Below are positions 16,805 through 26,076 of a stretch of 64,000 bases of DNA, one piece after another. Every line of letters begins with the position of its first letter. The stretch's first letter is position 1. The DNA is from Rhodovarius crocodyli (GTDB lineage: Bacteria > Pseudomonadota > Alphaproteobacteria > Acetobacterales > Acetobacteraceae). The notes under the pieces are model-generated. The model worked only from the letters and a program-made list of their open reading frames with translations. It was not told where the DNA came from and made no database searches. Where the stretch lies: positions 1 to 64,000 of the forward strand of contig CAMDJV010000009.1 of the NCBI GenBank assembly GCA_945901085.1. The letters run 5' to 3'. The position numbers and the translations under genes are program-made.

Positions 16805-18514
16805 TCAACGATCCCCTGGCCGCGAGGCTTCACGGGCGCGCTGGTCATAGGCGGTGGCGAAGCTGCGAGAGAACGCGTCCTTGAAACGGCTCTCAGCGCC
16901 ATCCGCGATCTCGCTGTGCAAAGAGGTGTACAACTCCCACAATCTGGCTTTCTTGGAGGTGAAAAGGCCGCCACGGATGGGTGCGAAGCGCCGCTCAATG
17001 GATGCGGGGGCGAGCCGCTCGAGCATTGCGCCAAGGGCCGCCTTCATGCCCGCGGCAATCCCAAGCTCATGCGCGCGCAGATCGTCAAAGGCACGACTCA
17101 CGGCGAGGTCGACGGGGGTGAAGCCGGTCTCGTTATCCATCAGGCGCCGCAGCGCGGCCTCGCCGCTGGGTGAAAATTTGAAGGCGTTGTTGTCAGCGGC
17201 GGCGAGTTGGGTCTGTTCCAGGTCAACCTCCGACTTGACGAAGCGCCTTGCGCCGAGCAGCGCCACAAGCCCATCCGCGGCGGTGCGCATGGCACGGCCG
17301 AAGGCCTCCAGAGCCGCCGCGCGTTCCTCCGGTGACAAGCTGTCAGGCTCGATGCCCAGGCCACGCCAGAAGGCAATGTCGGAGCTCTCGCCTTGGCCTG
17401 ACTGGCGGGGCGGGCGGCTGGCGCGGCGGGGCACAGGGATGGCGGCACCAGCGGCCTCGGGCCCGACGTGTGGCAGGTCGGTCAGGTCTGCCAGCAATTC
17501 GGGCGGCAATTCGCTGGGCATGGCGACCATTGGCATGGCGGGTTTGGCCGGTGCAGGGTGGGCTGGTGCCGTGTTCGTCGAACGGGGCAGCGGCATGACC
17601 ATGGCGAGGGCTGGGGCGGGGATGCCTGACGCTGGCGGCGGCGTTGGCGCGGCCGAGGGCAGCGCCTCCGTCACCATGGCGGCAGGTGGTTGGCCGCCGG
17701 GCAGATGAACGGGATCGGGCAGCGCCAGCGCAGGCATTGCCACCTCAACCGCCTGGGGCAGCGCCAGTTGCGACACGGCGGGTGGCACTGGGCTTGTGAC
17801 GGCGGCCATCTGCGGCATGCTGGGCGCAAGGGACGGTGCCGGCGGTGGCGCGGGCAAGATGGGCAAGGGCAGCGCCGGCATGGTGGCGGTGGGCAGGCTC
17901 ACAGGGGTAACAGCCTGGGGAGAGATGCGTTGGAATGGGTCCTGCACGGTCGCTGACGGCGCCGCGCCGAGCGAAGCGAGGAGCGCCGCCAACTCCGCCT
18001 CCAAGCCCGCCGGTGAAGCCCCCGCGGCGGCAGATTTTGCAGGTGCGGCGCCGCTGACAGGCGCAGGCGGAGCTTCGGGATGTATCGGCAGTATCGGGAA
18101 CTGAGGGGCTGGTGGGATGGGAGCGGCCGCCCCGAAATCGATTGGCGCCTCGGCTAACCCGGCGGCGGGCTCGAAAGGGGAAGTCAAGGCCGCGCTTCCG
18201 ACCGAGGCGATGATGGCATAGTCGCCCACGGTAATACTGTCCCCCTCGGCCAAACGGTGCCGGGCGCCCCGCCCCAGGGCCGAGGCCGCACCATTCACGA
18301 AGGTGCCGTTACTACTGGTGTCCTCCATCCAGAAGGCGTCGTGCAGCCAGAGGATGCGGGCGTGGAACTGTGAAAGATACCTGTTCGGATCTGGAAGAGC
18401 CCAATCAGCCTCCGGCGACCGCCCGATTGTCCCGCCTTCGCGGCCGAAAACGCGAATAGCAGAGGACCCAAGCAGCCCGGCACGAAGGCCACTGACCGAG
18501 AGGGTTAGGCGCAT
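16805..18514 (-). CDS. tagH: FHA-domain T6SS regulator (TagH/Fha)
   Basis: A 569-residue protein with an N-terminal forkhead-associated domain (about residues 10-100: GREGGTIGRSPEADWALPD, SQFHARI, DTSSNGTFVN), a long Pro/Ala-rich linker (about 110-360), and the C-terminal T6SS FHA domain (about 380-565). The FHA domain binds a phosphothreonine made by the kinase PpkA; this licenses T6SS assembly. The start is taken at ATG 18514 so that the protein begins MRLTLSV, as related proteins do; ATG 18529 is also possible. It is first in a leftward operon with tssJKLM, tagF and pppA, and faces ppkA across 134 bases. Confidence 0.92.
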   Translation of the reverse strand: MRLTLSVSGLRAGLLGSSAIRVFGREGGTIGRSPEADWALPDPNRYLSQFHARILWLHDAFWMEDTSSNGTFVNGAASALGRGARHRLAEGDSITVGDYAIIASVGSAALTSPFEPAAGLAEAPIDFGAAAPIPPAPQFPILPIHPEAPPAPVSGAAPAKSAAAGASPAGLEAELAALLASLGAAPSATVQDPFQRISPQAVTPVSLPTATMPALPLPILPAPPPAPSLAPSMPQMAAVTSPVPPAVSQLALPQAVEVAMPALALPDPVHLPGGQPPAAMVTEALPSAAPTPPPASGIPAPALAMVMPLPRSTNTAPAHPAPAKPAMPMVAMPSELPPELLADLTDLPHVGPEAAGAAIPVPRRASRPPRQSGQGESSDIAFWRGLGIEPDSLSPEERAAALEAFGRAMRTAADGLVALLGARRFVKSEVDLEQTQLAAADNNAFKFSPSGEAALRRLMDNETGFTPVDLAVSRAFDDLRAHELGIAAGMKAALGAMLERLAPASIERRFAPIRGGLFTSKKARLWELYTSLHSEIADGAESRFKDAFSRSFATAYDQRAREASRPGDR

Positions 18515-18648
18515 TCTTCGACATCCCATGCCATTGAGGCACCGGAGCGGCGACCGGCTCGCGACGCACAAGTACCTTCAAAGGCAAGACTAGCGGAACC
18601 CATGCGCGTTGCCTAGAGTTACCGGACAATGCCCGTCCGTGCAAAACC
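18515..18648. promoter_or_regulatory. Divergent control region between tagH and ppkA
   Basis: The 134-base gap between the divergent starts of tagH and ppkA must hold the promoters of both T6SS half-operons. I see no convincing -35/-10 pair or sigma-54 site in it. Confidence 0.4.
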
Positions 18649-20121
18649 ATGAATTCGCGTGACAAACTTGCGTCAGCGCCAAGCGCCTCTCGGATCGACG
18701 AGATTCTCAACTCTTTTTTCGGCGGCGAGCAAAGGCTGCAGCCCACTGTAATAGCGCTGGACCGGCTGGTGCGATGCGACCCGGCCTCGGCGGTTGGGCT
18801 ATTGGAGGCACTGGAGGAGCGCCGGCGCAGCGGCAGGCTCACCCCCGAGGTCGAGCGAGAATTGGCCGCCCCCGCGAGGGCTGCTTCATCGCATGGGGCG
18901 GCGGCGGCCGTAACCCATGTCCTGGACGATGCAACACAGCCCTATCACAGCGCTCCCGCCATCCCCGCCCCGGTGCCCGCGGCCCCGCGCAGCTTCGCCC
19001 TGCCCCTGCCCGCCCCGCCGATCCTGGGACCGACCGATTCCGCGCCCCCGACAAGCGACGCAGCCACAATTTCTGATGCCGCCAACCTCGGCGCGCTGAT
19101 CGACCGCTTCCGCACCATCCAGTCCGGCCGGCAGGCCGGCCCGCCCAAGGGCGATGGCGCGCTGGACACCGCACTCGCCAATTGGCGTGGCCTGCGCGAT
19201 AGGGCGCGTGCCGGCCAAGCACCGGGCCCCCCCACCAAGCCGAGCCGCTTCTCCCCAGGCGCAGTTCAGGCCAGCCGCCCGGGGCAAATTTTAAAGGACC
19301 GCTTCGTGCTCGACAGGCTGCTCGGCAAGGGCGGCATGGGCGAGGTCTGGCGCGCAGTGGACCGCCGCAGATTGGAAGCCGGCCAGGCCGAGCCCTATGT
19401 TGCGCTCAAGCTGCTGCCGGCAACGCTGCGCTATAACACGCAGGCTCTGCGGGCGCTGGAGGGCGAAGCGAGACGAGCACAAAGCCTTTCGCATCCAAAC
19501 ATCGTGAACATCTATGATTTCGACCGCGATGGTGATGCGGTGTTCGTCGCCATGGAATGCCTTGATGGCCAGACGCTCACGGCCGAAATCGCCGCGCTGG
19601 GCGCCCGCAGCGCCGAAGAGCCAGCAGTGCGCGGGCTGATCGGCGCGATGTGCTCTGCGCTGGCGCATGCCCACACGCGTGGGATCGTGCATTATGACTT
19701 CAAGCCAGGCAATGTGTTTGTCAGCAGCGATGGCGAGGTAAAGGTGCTTGATTTCGGCATTGCCCGGGCGCTGCGCGATGCGCCAGGGGAAGCCGCAGCT
19801 GAGTTGAACCTGACCCCGGCATATGCCAGCGTCGAAATGCTGCAGGGCCAACCGCCCGACCCGCGCGATGATGTCTTCGGCCTGGCCTGCACAGTTTACG
19901 CCGTGCTGACCTCCCACCACCCCTATGACCGCCGACCGGCCACCGAGGCGCTAGCGGCGGGACTTCGGCCGCCACGGCCAGAGGGACTGGCGCGCGGGCC
20001 CTGGGCTGCACTGGAACGCGGCCTGGAGCTGCGGCGCGCCACGCGCCTGGAAACGCCCCTCGCCCTGGCCGAGGCCTTTGCCGCCGGCCGTCCAAGGCTG
20101 GGCATCTTCGGGAATTGGTAA
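18649..20121 (+). CDS. ppkA: Ser/Thr protein kinase (PpkA-like)
   Basis: A 490-residue eukaryote-type protein kinase. Residues 1-205 are low-complexity (Ala/Pro) and the kinase domain fills about 218-470: glycine loop LGKGGMGEVW (about 225), VALKLL lysine, catalytic loop HYDFKPGN (about 348) and DFG (about 368). The usual HRD arginine is tyrosine, which makes activation-loop control of the usual kind less likely. No transmembrane helix or von Willebrand domain follows the kinase, unlike the larger Pseudomonas PpkA. It heads the rightward tss operon and is the expected partner of TagH and PppA. Confidence 0.9.
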   Translation: MNSRDKLASAPSASRIDEILNSFFGGEQRLQPTVIALDRLVRCDPASAVGLLEALEERRRSGRLTPEVERELAAPARAASSHGAAAAVTHVLDDATQPYHSAPAIPAPVPAAPRSFALPLPAPPILGPTDSAPPTSDAATISDAANLGALIDRFRTIQSGRQAGPPKGDGALDTALANWRGLRDRARAGQAPGPPTKPSRFSPGAVQASRPGQILKDRFVLDRLLGKGGMGEVWRAVDRRRLEAGQAEPYVALKLLPATLRYNTQALRALEGEARRAQSLSHPNIVNIYDFDRDGDAVFVAMECLDGQTLTAEIAALGARSAEEPAVRGLIGAMCSALAHAHTRGIVHYDFKPGNVFVSSDGEVKVLDFGIARALRDAPGEAAAELNLTPAYASVEMLQGQPPDPRDDVFGLACTVYAVLTSHHPYDRRPATEALAAGLRPPRPEGLARGPWAALERGLELRRATRLETPLALAEAFAAGRPRLGIFGNW

Positions 20122-20126
20122 TTTAT

Positions 20127-20155
20127 TTGACACAACAAATTACTGCGCTTTTCTC
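20127..20155 (+). promoter_or_regulatory. Possible promoter upstream of tssA
   Basis: An AT-rich patch just after ppkA contains TTGACA (20127-20132), a perfect -35 match, followed after 17 bases by TTTCTC, which is a poor -10. The patch stands out from the surrounding GC-rich sequence. A promoter for tssA-tssBCEFG is possible but weakly supported. Confidence 0.3.
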
Positions 20156-20233
20156 GCCAATAAGGACTTGCCCAAAAAACATCCAACCTCCAAAACCAAC
20201 ACCGACGCAGCTCTGCCGCTGAGGAGGGATCGA

Positions 20234-21850
20234 TTGTCAGGCATCGTCTTCCACGATCCACGCATGGCAGCGGGTGCGGTGCCCATCATCGGCGATCTGC
20301 CCGCCGGCCCGTCACTGCGTTATGAACCGGATTTCGAGGCGATCGAGGCGGAGGTCCGCCGGGTGGAATCCGAGGGGCCGAACGCGGTGCGCTGGCAGCA
20401 GGTTGCGCCGGACGCAATCGCCTTTCTGCAGAACCGCTCGAAAGACCTCTTGGTCGCAGCCTATGGCAGCTTCGCCCTTTGGCGGCAGGAGGGTGTGCGG
20501 GGCGTTGCCGTGGGCCTCACTATCATCGACGGCATGATTGAGGCGCATTGGGCGGGGCTGACGCCCCCGCGCGAGCGGGCCAGGGTGGCGGCGCTCGAAT
20601 GGGTCGTGGGTCGGCTTGCCCCGGCCATGGAAGCGCTGACCCCCGGCCCCGCCGATGCCGCGCCGCTCGAAGCCGCCTATGAGGCGCTGCGCCGCAGCGA
20701 GGAACGGTTGGCCACGCTGCTACAAAAGGAACAGGTGGCGCTGGGAGATTTGCTCCGCCCGCTGCGCCGGCATGTCGAGGAATTCCGTCGGATCGCCGAG
20801 GAAGAGCGCCGCAAGCGCGAGGCCGAGGCCGCCGCCGCCGAGGCTCGGCGCGTCGCTGCCGAGGCCGCCGCCGCCGAGGCCGCCCGCCGTGCAGAGCAGG
20901 AAGCGCTGGAGGCCGAGGCCCGCGCCGCCGCTGCCCAGGAGGAAGCCGCTGCTGTGGAGCGCGAGACCGGCGCGGCGCTAGCAACCCTGGGCGGTGCCGG
21001 CGCCAGCACGCCGGAGGCGCAGCTCGCCGCTGTCGCCGCAGCCTTGCTGACCCTGTCGCAAAGCCGCCTGGCGCAGGGTGATCGTGGCTTCGAGACCAAT
21101 CTGCTCGTCGCCACCGCGGCATTGCTGCGGCTCAGCGTATTGCGCCGCGAGGCCGGCCGCACCGCCCTACCCGTGCCGCCGCGGGAAATACCTCCCGATG
21201 CCAGCGCGGCCGCGGCCCAGCTCGGTGCCGCGCCGCATAGCCTGCCCGCCTGGCGGCTGCTGGACGCTGAGGCTGTCGAGCCCGCAGCAGCCCTGCCGCT
21301 GCGCGCCGCCACCCGGACGCTGCTGGCGCTGGAGCCGGATCTGGTGCGCGCAGTCGGCGCCGACGGCATGGCGATGACCGATGAGGCCACCCAGGCATGG
21401 GTGGCTGCCGAGGTGGCGCCACCGGTCAGCATCGAGACCCCGCTCAGCACCGCCCGCGCCCAGGCGCAAGCGCTTCTCGCCAGCGGCCAAGCCGAGCGTG
21501 CGCTGGCGATCCTCGCTGCCGGCGGCCGTGGCGCGCCGGCCGGTCGTGAGAAGTTTTCGTGGCAACTTGCGCAGGCCGAGATCGCCCTTGCGGCGGAAAT
21601 GCCAAGTTTGGCCTTGCCGTTGCTGCGATATCTGGATGCTGAGGCGCAGCGGCACAGCCTCGACCAATGGGAGCCCGACCTTGCTGCGGCTATGCTCTCA
21701 TTGCAGTGTAGAGCCCTAGCGGTGCCATCCTCGGCCGGCTTGATAGGCGCTGACATTCGTCGTGCCGACTATGCCCAAGCGCATGACAGGCTTTGTCGTG
21801 TCGATATTGCCCTGGCGCAGTATGTGCTCCGCGAGGCACCACTGAGTTAA
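20234..21850 (+). CDS. tssA: TssA, T6SS tail assembly protein
   Basis: A 538-residue protein with an ImpA_N domain (about residues 15-150, including SLRYEPDFEAIEAEV and ALWRQEGVRGVAVGLTIIDGMIE). It primes baseplate assembly and coordinates tube and sheath growth. After it comes a long Ala/Glu/Arg helix (about 190-255) and a C-terminal domain of the long TssA class. The start is a TTG at 20234, chosen because GAGGAGGG ends five bases before it; the frame extends back to 20078 but overlaps the end of ppkA. It is followed 23 bases later by tssB. Confidence 0.9.
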   Translation: MSGIVFHDPRMAAGAVPIIGDLPAGPSLRYEPDFEAIEAEVRRVESEGPNAVRWQQVAPDAIAFLQNRSKDLLVAAYGSFALWRQEGVRGVAVGLTIIDGMIEAHWAGLTPPRERARVAALEWVVGRLAPAMEALTPGPADAAPLEAAYEALRRSEERLATLLQKEQVALGDLLRPLRRHVEEFRRIAEEERRKREAEAAAAEARRVAAEAAAAEAARRAEQEALEAEARAAAAQEEAAAVERETGAALATLGGAGASTPEAQLAAVAAALLTLSQSRLAQGDRGFETNLLVATAALLRLSVLRREAGRTALPVPPREIPPDASAAAAQLGAAPHSLPAWRLLDAEAVEPAAALPLRAATRTLLALEPDLVRAVGADGMAMTDEATQAWVAAEVAPPVSIETPLSTARAQAQALLASGQAERALAILAAGGRGAPAGREKFSWQLAQAEIALAAEMPSLALPLLRYLDAEAQRHSLDQWEPDLAAAMLSLQCRALAVPSSAGLIGADIRRADYAQAHDRLCRVDIALAQYVLREAPLS

Positions 21851-21873
21851 CAACCAGTATACGGAGATGCAGC

Positions 21874-22365
21874 ATGTCAAAAGATTCATCGGTCGCCCCC
21901 AAGGAGCGCGTGAACATCCGCTTCAAGCCCGCCACAGGCGACGCCAAGGAAGAAGTCGAACTGCCGCAGAAGCTGCTGGTCGTGGGCGATTTCACCCAGC
22001 GCGAGGACGAGACGCCGCTGGCCGAACGCAACCGGATCGACGTCAATAAGGACAATTTCAACGACGTCATGCGCAGCCAGGGCCTCAGCCTCAACCTCAA
22101 GGTCGCCAACAAGCTGGCCGAGGGCGAGGAGCCGGGCGAGATGGCTGTCTCACTGAAGGTCAACTCCCTTAAGGATCTGGAGCCCGAAGCCATCGCCCGC
22201 GCAGTGCCCGAGTTGCGCCAGCTGCTAGAACTGCGCGAGGCTCTGACGGCCCTGAAGGGCCCGCTCGGCAACGTGCCGGCCTTCAAGCGCGCCATCGAAG
22301 CGGCGCTGACTGACGAAGAGGCACGCAAGAAACTTCTCGCCGAACTTGGCGGCAAGCCCGAATAA
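21874..22365 (+). CDS. tssB: TssB, small sheath subunit
   Basis: A 163-residue TssB/VipA-family protein that pairs with TssC to build the contractile sheath. The family start is clear (KERVNIRFKPATGDAKEEVELPQKLLVVGDF), as are the DVNKDNFNDVM segment and the SLKDLEPEAIARAVPEL stretch. The ATG at 21874 has GGAG seven bases upstream; the longer frame into tssA is discarded. tssC follows after 25 bases. Confidence 0.97.
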   Translation: MSKDSSVAPKERVNIRFKPATGDAKEEVELPQKLLVVGDFTQREDETPLAERNRIDVNKDNFNDVMRSQGLSLNLKVANKLAEGEEPGEMAVSLKVNSLKDLEPEAIARAVPELRQLLELREALTALKGPLGNVPAFKRAIEAALTDEEARKKLLAELGGKPE

Positions 22366-22390
22366 CCCCGGCACGGACGAGGACAAACGA

Positions 22391-23869
22391 ATGAGTGAAA
22401 CCCAAAGCGGCGCCCAGGCCGCGGCCGCCAGCGAGACAGAGACATCACTGCTGGACCAAATCATGGAGGAAACCCGGCTGCGGCCGGCAGATGAGGGCTA
22501 TGACGTCGCCCGCCAAGGCGTCTCGGCCTTCATCGCCGAGCTGCTCAAGCCGAGCAACGCCGGCGAGAAGCTGAACGCCAACGCAATCGATATTATGATC
22601 GCCGATATTGACCGCAAGCTCTCCTCGCAGATCGACGAGGTGCTGCATGCCGACGCTTTTCAGGAGATGGAAAGCGCCTGGCGCGGGCTGAAATATCTCG
22701 TGGACAAGACCAATTTCCGCGAGAATACGAAGATCGAGATCCTCAACGTCTCCAAGGAGGATATGCTTGCCGATTTCGAGGATAGCCCCGAAGTCGCCAA
22801 ATCCGGCCTCTACCGGCATGTCTACACCGAAGAGTACGGCCAGTTTGGTGGCCAGCCTATCGCCACAATCATCGGCAATTATGATTTTGGTCCCGGCGCG
22901 CAGGACATCAAGCTGCTGCAATACACGGCATCCGTCGCCGCCATGGCGCATGCCCCGTTCATCGCGGCGGCGAGTGCCGAAATGTTTGGCGTGGACAAGT
23001 TTGAGGATGTCGCCAATCTGAAGGATCTCAAATCGGTTTTCGAGGGGCCGAAATACGCAAAGTGGAACGGCTTTCGTGAGAGCGAGGATTCGCGCTACGT
23101 CGGCCTCACCCTGCCCCGCTTCATGCTCCGCCTGCCCTACGGCAAGGACAACCCCGTCAAGTCATTTGACTATCAGGAAGCGGCCGAGGGCAATACCGAC
23201 AATTATAGCTGGGGCAACACCGCTTTCACTTTCGCCGCCAAGCTGAACGAGAGCTTTGCTAAGTACCGCTGGACGCCAAATATCATTGGCCCGCAGAGCG
23301 GCGGCGCTGTCGAGGATCTGCCCATCCATAACTACGAAGCCATGGGTCAGACCCAGAGTAAAATTCCGACCGAGGTGCTGGTATCAGACCGTCGCGAGTT
23401 TGAACTGGCGGAGCAGGGATTCATCGCCCTGACCATGCGCAAAGGCTCGGACAACGCCGCGTTCTTCTCGGCCAATTCGGTGCAGAAGCCGAAGAATTTC
23501 GGCAACTCTGCTGAAGGCAAGGATGCGGAGCTAAACTATAAGCTGGGCACCCAACTGCCTTATATGTTCATTATCAACCGCTTGGCCCACTACATCAAGG
23601 TTCTGCAGCGCGAGAATATCGGCAGCTGGAAGACCAAGACCGAGCTGAACACAGAGCTCAATAAGTGGATCATGCAATACGTGGCGGACCAGGATAATCC
23701 CTCTGCAGAAGTCCGCTCGCGCCGCCCGCTGCGCAAGGCATCGATCACCGTGGAAGATGTCGAGGGCGAGCCAGGCTGGTACAGCGTCGCCATGGCAGTG
23801 CAACCGCATTTCAAATATATGGGTGCTGATTTCACCCTGTCACTAAAGGGCAAGCTCGATAAGAGCTGA
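22391..23869 (+). CDS. tssC: TssC, large sheath subunit
   Basis: A 492-residue TssC/VipB-family protein. Family marks include ESAWRGLKYLVDKT, NYDFGPGAQDIKLLQY, HAPFIAAASAEMFG, LPRFMLRLPYG and the C-terminal LPYMFIINRLAHYIKVLQRE region. The C-terminal strands complete the handshake with TssB. Length is normal for the family. The ATG at 22391 follows GAGGACAAACGA. The gene is followed by a GC-rich hairpin before tssE. Confidence 0.97.
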   Translation: MSETQSGAQAAAASETETSLLDQIMEETRLRPADEGYDVARQGVSAFIAELLKPSNAGEKLNANAIDIMIADIDRKLSSQIDEVLHADAFQEMESAWRGLKYLVDKTNFRENTKIEILNVSKEDMLADFEDSPEVAKSGLYRHVYTEEYGQFGGQPIATIIGNYDFGPGAQDIKLLQYTASVAAMAHAPFIAAASAEMFGVDKFEDVANLKDLKSVFEGPKYAKWNGFRESEDSRYVGLTLPRFMLRLPYGKDNPVKSFDYQEAAEGNTDNYSWGNTAFTFAAKLNESFAKYRWTPNIIGPQSGGAVEDLPIHNYEAMGQTQSKIPTEVLVSDRREFELAEQGFIALTMRKGSDNAAFFSANSVQKPKNFGNSAEGKDAELNYKLGTQLPYMFIINRLAHYIKVLQRENIGSWKTKTELNTELNKWIMQYVADQDNPSAEVRSRRPLRKASITVEDVEGEPGWYSVAMAVQPHFKYMGADFTLSLKGKLDKS

Positions 23870-23878
23870 GCCATAAGG

Positions 23879-23898
23879 GGCGGCGCTGACACGCCGCC
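23879..23898 (+). promoter_or_regulatory. Intercistronic hairpin between tssC and tssE
   Basis: A perfect seven-base stem, GGCGGCG (23879-23885) and CGCCGCC (23892-23898), with a six-base loop, starts ten bases after the tssC stop. There is no T-tract. Such hairpins often protect the upstream message or reduce read-through, which would fit the much higher demand for sheath than for baseplate protein. Confidence 0.5.
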
Positions 23899-23914
23899 TT
23901 GAAGCCTGGGATAA

Positions 23915-24328
23915 ATGTTCGAACGCTCCCTCCTGGAACGCATAGCCCATCCAGACCCGCCGGGCGCGCGCAGCGTGCGCCCGGATCCTGGAAATGTGGC
24001 TGAGAGCATACTTCGCCATCTTCGCGACTTGCTGACTGTTCGTCGCGGCAGTGTGCCCGCGCGGATGGATTGCGGAATGCCCGATTTCAACGACTTGGTG
24101 AATAATTTTCCTGTTGCTATCGATATTCTGGCCGCAGAAGTGCGACAGCAAATCGAGACCTTTGAACCGCGCCTGTCGGAGGTGGAGGTTCGGCACGAGG
24201 CTGACACGATGGACCCGCTGGCGCTGCGCATGCACATCTCGGCTGTTCTGCGGCTTCCCAATGACAATAGGCGCGTGCGCTTCGACACCGTGGTCGGCGA
24301 TGACGGCCGCTGGCGCCTGGAGACCTAA
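23915..24328 (+). CDS. tssE: TssE, baseplate gp25-like protein
   Basis: A 137-residue protein of the GPW/gp25 family, the baseplate component that starts sheath polymerisation. It has the N-terminal MFERSLLERI, the VAESILRHLRDLLTVRRGS helix, the FPVAIDILAAEVRQQIETFEPRL segment (the family ExR-like helix) and the final beta strands. It follows the tssC hairpin and its stop overlaps the tssF start by one base (TAATG). Confidence 0.94.
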   Translation: MFERSLLERIAHPDPPGARSVRPDPGNVAESILRHLRDLLTVRRGSVPARMDCGMPDFNDLVNNFPVAIDILAAEVRQQIETFEPRLSEVEVRHEADTMDPLALRMHISAVLRLPNDNRRVRFDTVVGDDGRWRLET

Positions 24329-26076
24329 TGAACTTCGCCCGTCTCTTCGCCGACGAACTTGCCTTCCTGCAGGAGGTGGGACGCGATTTCGCCGGCGCCA
24401 ATCCTACGCTGGCACCTCTGCTGGCCGAGGAGGGCGGCGATCCGGATGTGCGCCGGCTGCTGGAGGGCTTCGCCTTCCTCACCGCCAAGCTGCGCCAGCG
24501 TATGGACGAGGATCTGCCGGAGCTTTTGCAAGACCTCATCGCCGTTCTGGCACCACAATTGCTGGCGCCGGTGCCGCCGATCACCACGGTAGAATGGCTC
24601 CCCCGACCGCGCGCGGTAACCACGCCACAACTCATTGCCCGCGGCACCAAGCTGCGCTCACGCCCTGTGGCCGGCACCGCTTGCCGCTTCACCACCTGCT
24701 TTGACGTGCTGCTGGCACCGCTTCGGGTCGCGGGGGTCACGGTAGATGAGGGACCACGCGGGGCGACGCTGCGCCTTTCCTTCGAAGCCACCGAGCCCGT
24801 GCCGCTGGCCCGCCTCGGCCTGAGCCGGCTGCGGCTGCACATAGCAGGGGGCAGCAGGTCAGGCCTGGGGCCCGAATTGCTGCGCAGGCTGCTGACAGAT
24901 GCACTCTCTGTGCAGGTCACGGCCGGGGGCATTGCGCGCGAATTGGGGCCAGCGGCACTGCGCGCCGGTGGCCTGGGCGCCGAGGATGCTGTGCTGCCGC
25001 TCCCCGCCACTGCCAACCAGAGCTTTCGGCTGCTGCAAGAATATCTCATCTTTCCGCAGAAATTTCTCTATCTCGACGTCACCGGGTTGGAGGCTTTGGC
25101 GAGCAGTGATGCGAAGGGGTTTGAGCTCTCCATCCGTCTCGACCATTCGCTGGACGATCTGCCGCGGCTGGAGCCTTCGACGTTCCGCCTGCACTGCACG
25201 CCGGCGGTGAACCTTTTCGAGGCCGAGTCGGAACCTCTGACCGTCGATGGCAGCCGTGGCGAATACACAATGCGCCCGCAGGGTTATCCGTCCGGCCATG
25301 CGGTGATCGCCCGCGTGCAGGCAATGTGGGGCTGGCTGCAAGGTAGCGGCCAGCGCATCACCTTCGAGCCCTTCACCAGCTTTGGCCACCTGACAGCCCC
25401 CGCCGGCAGCCGCCAGCCGGTGTTTCGGCCGCGCCTGGCGCCGGCTACAGTGGGCGATGGTACTGATACTATGGTGAGCTTTGGTTTTGAACGGCCCGAG
25501 GATGCGCTTCGCGGTTGCGTCGTCTCCGCCCGACTGCTCTGCACCAATGGCGAATTGGCTGATGTAGTGCCAGCCGGCGGCCTTGATGTGCCCGACGCCG
25601 AAACCCCGCGATTTGCCAGTTTCCGTAACATCGATCCGATCACCAGGCAGATAGAACCGCCGCTGGCGGCGGGTCTTCTCGCACCGGTGGTAGCGGTGCT
25701 GGCCGGCGCCGCAGCGCCGATCACCGACCTTGAAACCCTGCGCCGCACCATTGCCGCTTTCGAGTTCCGCATCGGCACCGACAGTGCGGCCGAGCGGGCG
25801 CTGCGGCTCCGCCTCGCGGCGATCCGCGAGGTCCGCTCCGGCCCACTGGACTGGTTCGTGGCCGGCCGCCCGGTGCGAGGCCAGCGCATCACTTTCGACA
25901 TCGCCGAACGCGAGATCGGCGGCATGGGCGAGGCTTGGCTATTGGGCGGGGTGCTGAATGGCTTCCTGGCTGCACGCGCGCCGATGAACACCTGCTTCCA
26001 AACCGAGATTGTCTGCCTGGCCGCTGAACGCAGCTTCCGTTGGGCGGTGCATGACGGCACGGCGCCCAGCCTGTGA
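24328..26076 (+). CDS. tssF: TssF baseplate protein
   Basis: A 582-residue TssF/ImpG/VasA-family protein, a wedge component of the baseplate with TssE, TssG and TssK. The N-terminus (NFARLFADELAFLQEVGRDF) and the LPELLQDLIAVLAPQLLAPVPP segment are typical. The stop overlaps the GTG start of tssG by four bases. Confidence 0.95.
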   Translation: MNFARLFADELAFLQEVGRDFAGANPTLAPLLAEEGGDPDVRRLLEGFAFLTAKLRQRMDEDLPELLQDLIAVLAPQLLAPVPPITTVEWLPRPRAVTTPQLIARGTKLRSRPVAGTACRFTTCFDVLLAPLRVAGVTVDEGPRGATLRLSFEATEPVPLARLGLSRLRLHIAGGSRSGLGPELLRRLLTDALSVQVTAGGIARELGPAALRAGGLGAEDAVLPLPATANQSFRLLQEYLIFPQKFLYLDVTGLEALASSDAKGFELSIRLDHSLDDLPRLEPSTFRLHCTPAVNLFEAESEPLTVDGSRGEYTMRPQGYPSGHAVIARVQAMWGWLQGSGQRITFEPFTSFGHLTAPAGSRQPVFRPRLAPATVGDGTDTMVSFGFERPEDALRGCVVSARLLCTNGELADVVPAGGLDVPDAETPRFASFRNIDPITRQIEPPLAAGLLAPVVAVLAGAAAPITDLETLRRTIAAFEFRIGTDSAAERALRLRLAAIREVRSGPLDWFVAGRPVRGQRITFDIAEREIGGMGEAWLLGGVLNGFLAARAPMNTCFQTEIVCLAAERSFRWAVHDGTAPSL

